Assembly: GCF_005222675.1 (NCBI RefSeq)
Contig: NZ_STGE01000068.1
Span: 414,880-478,879 of the forward strand
Length of the DNA: 64,000 nucleotides
Source: Mycolicibacterium sp. CR10
Lineage (GTDB): Bacteria > Actinomycetota > Actinomycetes > Mycobacteriales > Mycobacteriaceae
Reading direction: 5' to 3'
Shown: piece after piece, positions 16,058 to 23,173 of the stretch
Numbering within the stretch: position 1 is the first letter of the stretch
Layout of the letters: each line of letters begins with the position of its first letter
Program-made: the position numbers and the translations under genes
Notes under the pieces: model-generated
The model's input: only the letters and a program-made list of their open reading frames with translations
Databases searched by the model: none
What the model was told of the DNA's origin: nothing

Positions 16058-17533
16058 TCAGGCCTTTGTCGTCGGCTTCTTCTCGTGGTGGAGGATCTCG
16101 CCGTGCATGTCCTCCAGCGACACGCCCTTGGTCTCCATCACCCAACGCCAGACGAAGAGACCCGACAGGACAGCGCAGAGTCCGTAGAAGCCGTAGGCGA
16201 TTCCCAGGTGCTCACGCAGGCCGGGGAACGTGACGGTGATCAACCAGTTGGCCGCCCACTGGCCCGCCGCGGCCAAGCCGAGCGCTGCGGCACGGATGCG
16301 GTTGGGGAACATCTCGCCGAGCAACACCCAGACCACCGGGCCCCACGACATCCCGAACGACACCACGAAGAGGTTCGCGGCGACCAGTGCGATCACACCC
16401 GAAGCGCCGGGAAGGCTCGGCGTGCCGTCCGGGTTCACCGTCGCGTTGGCGAAGATCACCGACATCGTGATCAGCGTGACCGCCATGCCGGACGAGCCGA
16501 TCAGCAACAGGGGCTTGCGGCCGATTTTGTCGATCAGGGCGATCGCGATCAGCGTGGTCAGCACGTTGATCACCGACGTGATCACGGTATAGATCGCCGA
16601 CTCGTCGGCGCTGAAGCCGACCGCCTGCCACAGCACGTTGGAGTAGTAGAAGATCACGTTGATGCCGACGAACTGTTGGAAGATCGACAGCCCCAGGCCG
16701 ACCCAGACGATGCCGTAGATACCGCCGGTCGGCTTCTTCAGATCGCGCAGGGACGGCTTGTCCTCGCGTTCCAGCGACTCCTTGATCCGGTCGATGGTGA
16801 TCTCGAGGTTCTTCTCCCCGAGCAGCATGTTGAGGACCCGGCGCGCCTCCGGAATCTTGTGGCTGGCAACCAGATACCGCGGTGACTCCGGAATGGTGAA
16901 GGCCAGCAACCCGTACAGGATCGCGGGCAGCGCCATCGCCAGGAACATCCAGCGCCAGGCGTCCAGTCCGAACCACAGCGGTTCGTTCGGTCCGCCGGCG
17001 AGCCACTGCAGCAGGTAGTTGACCGCGAACGACAGGAAGATGCCGGACACGATCGCCAACTGCTGCAGCGAACCGAGTCGGCCGCGAATCCGCGGCGGCG
17101 ACGTCTCGGCGATGTAGGCGGGCGCGATGACCGAGGCCACGCCGACACCGATACCGCCGACGATGCGGAACAGCACCACGGTCCAGACCTCGTGCGCGAA
17201 GCCCGTCCCGAGCGCGCTGATGAAGAACAGGACGGCGGCGATCTTCATGACCGAGATGCGGCCGATCTTGTCGGCGATCGTCCCGGCGGTCATGGCACCT
17301 GCTGCCGCACCGATCAGCGCCGACGCAACCGCGAAACCGAGTTCGGCGTTGCCGATCCCGAAGTCCTCCTGGATGGAGTCCACCGCACCGTTGATGACCG
17401 CGCTGTCGTAGCCGAACAACAGGCCACCGAGCGCCGCCACCGAGGCGATGCGGATGGCTGTGCCACCAGAGGAGAAGTCGTCGTCGGTGATGACCGAGTT
17501 CGAGTCGTCGACGGGGGGACCTTGACCGGCCAT
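16058..17533 (-). CDS. glcP: Sugar porter family MFS transporter (GlcP-like glucose permease)
   Basis: A 12-helix transporter of 491 aa. Sugar-porter signatures are present: GGLLFGYDSAVINGA in helix 1, ADKIGR between helices 2 and 3, PRYLV after helix 6, QQFVGINVIFYYS in helix 7, DKIGRKPLL between helices 8 and 9, and a C-terminal ETKG. The ATG follows GGAAAGG by about 8 nt. M. smegmatis has the glucose permease GlcP next to hisGE, and this gene has the same position, so glucose/H+ symport is likely; the sugar cannot be proven from sequence. It ends 37 nt before hisE. Confidence 0.8.
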   Translation of the reverse strand: MAGQGPPVDDSNSVITDDDFSSGGTAIRIASVAALGGLLFGYDSAVINGAVDSIQEDFGIGNAELGFAVASALIGAAAGAMTAGTIADKIGRISVMKIAAVLFFISALGTGFAHEVWTVVLFRIVGGIGVGVASVIAPAYIAETSPPRIRGRLGSLQQLAIVSGIFLSFAVNYLLQWLAGGPNEPLWFGLDAWRWMFLAMALPAILYGLLAFTIPESPRYLVASHKIPEARRVLNMLLGEKNLEITIDRIKESLEREDKPSLRDLKKPTGGIYGIVWVGLGLSIFQQFVGINVIFYYSNVLWQAVGFSADESAIYTVITSVINVLTTLIAIALIDKIGRKPLLLIGSSGMAVTLITMSVIFANATVNPDGTPSLPGASGVIALVAANLFVVSFGMSWGPVVWVLLGEMFPNRIRAAALGLAAAGQWAANWLITVTFPGLREHLGIAYGFYGLCAVLSGLFVWRWVMETKGVSLEDMHGEILHHEKKPTTKA

Positions 17534-17634
17534 GACACGACCTTTCCGCAGCGTTGCGTGATACGAGTCACATTCAAGCACTCGTGGGATGCCGCCGGAA
17601 GGGTTCCCAGAACTGCGCGTGTCTACGCGGTATT

Positions 17635-18318
17635 TCAGGCGCTGCGTTCGCCCAGTTCCTGATCGATCTCGAAGTGGATCCTGCGCAGATCGGCCACATC
17701 GAGCTCGGCCAAAGACCGCACGTGCCGTCGCCGCCGACCGCCGGGCACCGGGACGTCGTTGGGCACCACCAGCACAGCGCAACCGGCGTCCTCGGCGGCA
17801 GCGGTCCCGGTCACCGAGTCCTCGACCGCGAGACAGTCCGCCGGCGCCAGTCCGAGAAGGTCCGCGGCACGCAGATACGGATCCGGCGCGGGTTTGCCGC
17901 TGGGCACCTCGTCACCGCATACCGTCACCGAAAAGTAGTGGCGACCAATGCTATTGAGTGCGCGCTCGGCGAGTGCCCGCTGGGTATTGGTCACCAGTGC
18001 CATGGGAGTGCGTTCGGCGGCAAGCGCTTCCAGCATCTCGCGAGCACCGTCACACCACGGCAACCCTCCGTCGAACAGGTCCGCCGTGTAGTCGTGCAAC
18101 CAGCGGATCGACTCCGCCATCGCCGCGGCATCGGGATCCAGGCCCAATTCCGCGTAAGCCGTCACCATCGTTTCCTCGGCCGAGGCGCCGACCAGGGCCG
18201 TCCTCGTCTCGCGGCTCATCGCACCGCCGTAGGCCTCATAGAGCGCGGAAAGTGATACGTCCCACAGCTTCTCGGAGTCGACGAGGGTGCCGTCCATGTC
18301 CCACAGCACCGCTTGCAT
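17635..18318 (-). CDS. HAD-superfamily hydrolase (beta-phosphoglucomutase-like)
   Basis: A protein of 227 aa. The HAD motifs are complete: DMDGT (motif I, Asp8 and Asp10), VTNT (motif II), the Lys of SGKPAPDPY (motif III), and VEDSVTG (motif IV). A helical cap follows motif I. It probably dephosphorylates a sugar phosphate or nucleotide; the substrate is not evident. It lies between glcP (same strand, about 100 nt) and the divergent purine operon (81 nt between start codons). Confidence 0.87.
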   Translation of the reverse strand: MQAVLWDMDGTLVDSEKLWDVSLSALYEAYGGAMSRETRTALVGASAEETMVTAYAELGLDPDAAAMAESIRWLHDYTADLFDGGLPWCDGAREMLEALAAERTPMALVTNTQRALAERALNSIGRHYFSVTVCGDEVPSGKPAPDPYLRAADLLGLAPADCLAVEDSVTGTAAAEDAGCAVLVVPNDVPVPGGRRRRHVRSLAELDVADLRRIHFEIDQELGERSA

Positions 18319-18399
18319 GTCGCCATTGTGTCACGCGCGGACAGACGCGCGCGAACCGCTCGACATGCGAAGACGTGCAATCTGCCGGATTCTTGGACG

Positions 18400-20304
18400 A
18401 TGGCGGCCCCCATCACGGCGAAACAGACCAAGCGTGTGCACCCGGTCGACGAGGTGCTGCCCATCCCCAAGCTCGCGACCTACGGCTTCCAGCACGTCGT
18501 GGCGTTCTATGCCGGCGCCGTGCTGGTCCCGATCATCATCGCCGGTGCCGTCGGCTTGTCGCAGGACGAACTGGTCATGCTCATCACCGCGGACCTGTTC
18601 ACCTGCGGTATCGCCTCGATCATCCAGGCGGTCGGATTCTGGAAGATCGGTGTGCGGCTGCCCCTGCTGCAGGGAGTGACGTTCGCCGGCGTCTCGCCGA
18701 TCATCGCGATCGGGCTGGCGAACGGCGGCGGCGCCGCCAGCATGCTCTACGTCTACGGCGCGGTGATCGTCGCGGGCGTCTTCACCTTCCTGATCGCGCC
18801 GATCTTCATCAAGCTGTTGAAGTTCTTCCCACCCGTGGTCACCGGCACGCTGATCACCATCATCGGCCTGTGCCTGGTTCCGGTCGGCGCGATGGACGCG
18901 GTGACCAACCCGAACACCCACGAGCCGGACCCCACCAACATTCGGTGGTTCCTCTACGCACTGGGCACGATCGCCGTCATCGTCGCCATCCAACGAATCT
19001 TCCGCGGGTTCATGGCGACCATCGCCGTGCTGCTCGGCCTGGTCATCGGCTGCGCGGTGGCCTACCTGCTGGGCGACATGAACTTCGACAGGGTCGGCGA
19101 GGCCTCCGCATTCGGCTTCACCCCGCCCTTCCTGTTCGGCATGCCCAAGTTCGATTTCGTCGCGTGCCTGACGATGATCATCGTGCTGCTGATCACGGCC
19201 GTGGAGTCGACCGGCTCGACGATCGCCACCGGCGAGATTGTGGGCAAGCGCGTCAAGGCTTCCGACATCGGCAACGTGCTGCGCGCCGACGGCGTGGCCA
19301 CCACCATCGGCGGCATCTTCAACTCGTTCCCCTACACCGCATTCTCTGAGAACGTCGGTCTGGTGCGCCTGACCGGTGTCAAGAGCCGCTGGGTCGTCGC
19401 CGCGGCCGGGGTGATCATGATCATCCTCGGGTTCCTCCCTAAGGTGGCCGCGGTCGTCGCGTCGATCCCGAACCCTGTGCTCGGCGGCGCCGCCCTGACC
19501 CTGTTCGCCACCGTCGCCGTCGTCGGCATCCAGACGTTGGGCAAGGTGGACTTCACCGACCACCGCAATCTGATCATCGTGACCACCAGCTTGGCGCTGG
19601 CGCTGTGGGTCACCGCCTACCCCGACATCGCGCAGGCGATGCCCACCGGTGTGGATCTGATCTTCGGCAGCGGCATCAGCATCGGTGCGGTGTCGGCGAT
19701 CCTGCTCAACATCGTGTTCTTTCACACAGGTTCCCGCGGACCCGCCGTCGCCGGCGGTGGCTCCATCACCCTCGACGAGGTCAACTCGATGACCCACGAG
19801 CGCTTCACCGAGGTGTTCGGCCACGTCGTGCAGGACGTGCCATGGGCCGTCGAGCGGGCCTACGAGCAGCGTCCGTTCGCCGACACCAGGGCGATGCGGG
19901 AGGCATTCCAGGATGCGGTGCTCACTGGATCCTCCGAGCAACAGCTCGAACTGCTCAACGCCTTCCACGATCTGGGCGCCGAGGACGAGACCGGCCACGC
20001 GCTGGCCGTCGACCATGTCGCGCTGTCCAATCTCGACGAGGACGACCACAATGACGTGGTGCAGCTGGCCGGCGACTACCGCGAACACTTTGGATTCCCG
20101 CTGATCATCTGCGCCCGCGAGACCGAACATTTCGACCGGGTGCTCAAGAACGGCTGGTCACGGATGGACAATTCGCCCGGCGCCGAGAAGGCGTTCGCGC
20201 TGATCGAGGTCGCCAAAATCGCCAACTGCCGGTTCAGCGACCTCGTCGCCGACGCGAACCCGATTGCCGCAGCGCGTTTCAGCCGACTCAACGAACTCCA
20301 GTAG
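18400..20304 (+). CDS. NCS2 purine (xanthine/urate) permease fused to a UraD-like domain
   Basis: A protein of 634 aa. Residues 1-450 form a nucleobase-cation symporter-2 permease with about 12-14 helices; signature segments are LPLLQGVTFAGVSPI, ITAVESTGSTIATGEI and NSFPYTAFSENVGLVRLTGV. Residues 458-634 are a soluble domain like OHCU decarboxylase (GDYREHFGFPLIICA). In this domain the place of the catalytic His-Pro is Phe522-His523 and the S-x-x-E-Q motif is not found, so it is probably not active and may be regulatory. The ATG is the first in-frame ATG before the permease and fits the divergent layout. The next gene, a complete uraD, begins directly after the stop. It is the first gene of the purine-catabolism operon. 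Confidence 0.88.
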   Translation: MAAPITAKQTKRVHPVDEVLPIPKLATYGFQHVVAFYAGAVLVPIIIAGAVGLSQDELVMLITADLFTCGIASIIQAVGFWKIGVRLPLLQGVTFAGVSPIIAIGLANGGGAASMLYVYGAVIVAGVFTFLIAPIFIKLLKFFPPVVTGTLITIIGLCLVPVGAMDAVTNPNTHEPDPTNIRWFLYALGTIAVIVAIQRIFRGFMATIAVLLGLVIGCAVAYLLGDMNFDRVGEASAFGFTPPFLFGMPKFDFVACLTMIIVLLITAVESTGSTIATGEIVGKRVKASDIGNVLRADGVATTIGGIFNSFPYTAFSENVGLVRLTGVKSRWVVAAAGVIMIILGFLPKVAAVVASIPNPVLGGAALTLFATVAVVGIQTLGKVDFTDHRNLIIVTTSLALALWVTAYPDIAQAMPTGVDLIFGSGISIGAVSAILLNIVFFHTGSRGPAVAGGGSITLDEVNSMTHERFTEVFGHVVQDVPWAVERAYEQRPFADTRAMREAFQDAVLTGSSEQQLELLNAFHDLGAEDETGHALAVDHVALSNLDEDDHNDVVQLAGDYREHFGFPLIICARETEHFDRVLKNGWSRMDNSPGAEKAFALIEVAKIANCRFSDLVADANPIAAARFSRLNELQ

Positions 20305-20832
20305 ATGGCTGGCGCGGGACCCCCGAAAGAACTCGGCGTCGAAGGATTCAACCGCTTGTCCGAGCGACAGCGGATGCACCTGTTGTTCGAGGTGTGTTCA
20401 TCGCCGATCTGGGCCCGAAGGGTGCTGCGGGGCGGTCCCTTTCGCGACGAGGAGGCACTGCTCGACCGGGCCGACCGGGTGCTCGCGGAACTGCCCGACG
20501 CCGAGATCGACTCCGCGCTCGACGGTCACCCCCGCATCGGAGCGTCGGTGTCGTCGTCCCACAGTCCGTCCTCGGCACGGGAGCAGGCGCGAGTCGCCGA
20601 TGCCGACGAGGCAGTCAAAGCCGAACTGGCACAGAAGAACAGGAGCTATGAGGATGCGTTCGGCTACGTCTACCTGGTGTGCGCCAGCGGCCGCACGGCC
20701 GAGGAACTGCTCGCCATTCTCACCGACCGACTGGACAACGATCCCGAGACCGAACGCCGCGTGATGCGCTCGGAGCTGGCCAAGATCAACCGGCTCCGAC
20801 TGCAGCGCCTGCTGTCGAAGGAGACTGCGTGA
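20305..20832 (+). CDS. uraD: 2-oxo-4-hydroxy-4-carboxy-5-ureidoimidazoline decarboxylase UraD
   Basis: Converts OHCU to S-allantoin, the last step of urate oxidation. 175 aa, all-alpha. The catalytic His75 lies in HPRIG, and the S-x-x-E-Q motif is present (Ser90, Glu93, Gln94). The C-terminal region has the usual helix with the pattern RRVMRSELAKINRLRLQRLL. The ATG follows the permease stop with no gap and the stop overlaps uraH by 4 nt. Unlike the domain fused to the permease, this copy keeps both catalytic motifs and is the likely enzyme. Confidence 0.93.
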   Translation: MAGAGPPKELGVEGFNRLSERQRMHLLFEVCSSPIWARRVLRGGPFRDEEALLDRADRVLAELPDAEIDSALDGHPRIGASVSSSHSPSSAREQARVADADEAVKAELAQKNRSYEDAFGYVYLVCASGRTAEELLAILTDRLDNDPETERRVMRSELAKINRLRLQRLLSKETA

Positions 20833-21149
20833 ACACTCTGAGCACCCACGTCCTGGACGCCGTGACGGGAACACCTGCCGTCGGCGTCACCGTCACGCTC
20901 ACCGACTCCTCCGGCCACCCGGTGGCCTCCGCGCTCACCGATGACGACGGCCGGGTCAAGACGGTCGCCGAGCTCGCATCCGGTATCTACCGACTGCATT
21001 TCGACACCGGAAGCTACTTCGCCGCCAGGGAAATCGGCGCGTTCTATCCCGAAGTGGTGATCGCCTTCGAGGTCACCGACGAGACCGGCCACTACCACGT
21101 TCCGTTGCTGTTGTCGCCCTACGCCTATTCCACCTACCGGGGCAGCTGA
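20829..21149 (+). CDS. uraH: 5-hydroxyisourate hydrolase UraH
   Basis: A transthyretin-related protein of 106 aa that hydrolyses 5-hydroxyisourate to OHCU. The N-terminal LSTHVLDAVTGTPA contains the catalytic His; the GRV motif (Arg) and HYHVPLLLSPYAYSTYRGS with the C-terminal YRGS tetrapeptide are diagnostic. The GTG overlaps the uraD stop by 4 nt. It is cytoplasmic, with no signal peptide. Confidence 0.95.
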   Translation: MNTLSTHVLDAVTGTPAVGVTVTLTDSSGHPVASALTDDDGRVKTVAELASGIYRLHFDTGSYFAAREIGAFYPEVVIAFEVTDETGHYHVPLLLSPYAYSTYRGS

Positions 21150-21165
21150 TGAGGGGAGTCCGGAC

Positions 21166-22332
21166 GTGAAAGCGGTCATCATCGGCGCCGGAATGGGTGG
21201 CATGAGTGCGGCGATCGCCCTGCGACAGATCGGGATCGATACCCAGGTCTACGAGCGCGTCACCGAGAACAAACCTGTCGGTGCCGCCATCTCGGTGTGG
21301 TCCAACGGCGTGAAATGCCTCAATTACCTTGGGCTGGAGGAACAGACCGCCCGGCTCGGCGGGATCGTCGACACCATGAGCTACATCGACGGGCACACCG
21401 GTGAGACGATGTGCCGGTTCTCGATGCAGCCGCTGATCGACGAGGTCGGGCAACGCCCCTACCCCATCGCCAGAGCCGAGCTCCAGATGATGCTGATGAA
21501 GGCCTACGGGCTTGACCAGATCCACTTCGGCCGCAAGATGGTCAGCGTGCAGGACGGCCCCGACGCGGCCACGGCCACATTCGCCGACGGGACCGTGGTA
21601 TCGGCGGACGTCATCATCGGGGCCGACGGCGCCAGCTCGATCACCCGCGAGTACGTGCTCGGTGCGCCGGTGACCCGGCGCTACGCCGGGTACGTGAACT
21701 TCAACGGCCTGGTGGACACCGACGACGCGATCGGCCCCGCGACCGAGTGGACCACCTACGTCGGCGACGGCAAGCGGGTGTCGGTGATGCCGGTGGCCGA
21801 CGGCCGGTTCTACTTCTTTTTCGACGTTGTCGAACCTGAGGGCGCGCCCTACGAAAGGGGCAGTGCGCGTGAAGTTCTGAGCGGACACTTCGCGGATTGG
21901 GCGCCCGGGGTGCAGGCGCTGATCGACAAGCTGGATCCGGCGACCACCAACCGCGTCGAGATCCTCGACCTGGACCCGTTCTACACCTGGGTCAAGGGCC
22001 GGGTCGCCGTGCTGGGAGACGCCGCGCACAACACCACACCCGACATCGGGCAGGGCGGATGCTCGGCGATGGAGGACGCGATATCGCTGCAGTGGGCGTT
22101 CAAGGATCACCCCGACGACGTGCACGCGGCGCTGGCCGCCTACCAGGACGCGCGCTCCGAGCGCGCAGGCGATCTGGTGCTGCGGGCGCGCAAGCGGTGC
22201 GACGTGACGCATGCCAAAGACCCCGAGAAGACCGCCGAATGGTACGCCGACCTGCGAAATGAGGATGGTACCAACATCATTCGCGGCATCGTCGGCAACA
22301 TCATGGGCGGACCCGTGACGCCGGTCAGCTGA
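21166..22332 (+). CDS. hpxO: FAD-dependent urate hydroxylase HpxO
   Basis: An NADH-dependent flavoprotein monooxygenase of 388 aa that converts urate to 5-hydroxyisourate. The FAD-binding GAGMGGMSAA is at residues 7-16, DG (ADGASS) is near 157, and GDAAHNTTPDIGQGG is near 282. The sequence closely follows Klebsiella HpxO, including PVGAAISVWSNGVKCL, RRYAGYVNFNGLV and VLRARKRCDVTH, which supports urate rather than an aromatic substrate. It replaces the cofactor-free urate oxidase used by many bacteria. It lies 16 nt after uraH with GAGGGGAG as ribosome binding site. Confidence 0.93.
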   Translation: MKAVIIGAGMGGMSAAIALRQIGIDTQVYERVTENKPVGAAISVWSNGVKCLNYLGLEEQTARLGGIVDTMSYIDGHTGETMCRFSMQPLIDEVGQRPYPIARAELQMMLMKAYGLDQIHFGRKMVSVQDGPDAATATFADGTVVSADVIIGADGASSITREYVLGAPVTRRYAGYVNFNGLVDTDDAIGPATEWTTYVGDGKRVSVMPVADGRFYFFFDVVEPEGAPYERGSAREVLSGHFADWAPGVQALIDKLDPATTNRVEILDLDPFYTWVKGRVAVLGDAAHNTTPDIGQGGCSAMEDAISLQWAFKDHPDDVHAALAAYQDARSERAGDLVLRARKRCDVTHAKDPEKTAEWYADLRNEDGTNIIRGIVGNIMGGPVTPVS

Positions 22333-22339
22333 CATACGC

Positions 22340-23173
22340 ATGGACCTCAACACCGTCGAGACGACAGCCATCCCCACCCGCCGCGACGAGCTCTGGCCGC
22401 TCGGGCCCGGCGACTCGATCCTCGCAGGCGGCACCTGGTTGTTTTCCGAGCCCCAGCCCCACGTTCGCCGGCTGATCGACATCACCCGGCTCGGCTGGGA
22501 ACCGATCACCCTGACCGACAACGGGATCGAGCTAGCCGCCACCTGCACTCTGGCCGAGATCTCGCGGCTGTCGTCGCAGCTGGCCGACGATCGCCCCGAG
22601 TGGGCCGCGGCACCGCTTCTGCACCAGTGCTGCACGGCCCTGCTCGCCTCGTTCAAGATCTGGGCGACAGCCACCATCGGCGGAAACATCTGCCTGGCGT
22701 TTCCGGCCGGCGCGATGATCTCGCTCACGTCGGCACTCGACGGCACACTGACGGTGTGGCGCGCCGACGGCACCGACTACCTGCTGCCCGTCACCGAGTT
22801 CGTCACCGGTTCGGCCACCACCGCACTCGGCCCCGGCGACGTGCTGAGGTCGGTATCGCTGCCCGCGACTGCGCTGCGTGCCACCACGGCCTATCGCAAA
22901 CTCGCTCCGTCGCCGTTGGGCCGCTCGGGTGTGGTCGTGATCGGCAGACGCGACAATCCTGTCGATGGTGGCCGCTTCGTCCTGTCGGTGACCGCGGCCA
23001 CCGTGCGCCCGTACGTATTCACCTTCCGCGGCGTCCCGACCGCCGACGACCTGGCAGCCGCGCACGCCACCATCGACGATGACGCCTGGACGGTGGACGC
23101 ACACGGCGACCCGGACTGGCGACGGGCCGTCACCCTGGTACTTGCCGAGCAGGTCCGCGAGGACCTGGCGTGA
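22340..23173 (+). CDS. Xanthine dehydrogenase FAD-binding subunit
   Basis: A protein of 277 aa of the CoxM/XdhB type. An FAD-binding loop (SILAGGTWLF) is followed by IDITRL, a second FAD-contacting segment (ASFKIWATATIGGNICLA, matching the usual RNxATIGGN) and a C-terminal domain. It passes electrons from the Fe-S clusters to NAD or another acceptor. It lies 7 nt after hpxO and its stop overlaps the next gene by 4 nt. The final subdomain is somewhat short, but the protein is otherwise typical. Confidence 0.88.
   Translation: MDLNTVETTAIPTRRDELWPLGPGDSILAGGTWLFSEPQPHVRRLIDITRLGWEPITLTDNGIELAATCTLAEISRLSSQLADDRPEWAAAPLLHQCCTALLASFKIWATATIGGNICLAFPAGAMISLTSALDGTLTVWRADGTDYLLPVTEFVTGSATTALGPGDVLRSVSLPATALRATTAYRKLAPSPLGRSGVVVIGRRDNPVDGGRFVLSVTAATVRPYVFTFRGVPTADDLAAAHATIDDDAWTVDAHGDPDWRRAVTLVLAEQVREDLA

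Noticed and set aside
18331..20130. A 599-codon open frame opposite the purine permease
   Set aside because: Its His/Asp/Gly/Arg-rich composition is that of an antisense shadow in a GC-rich genome; the plus-strand permease explains the region.
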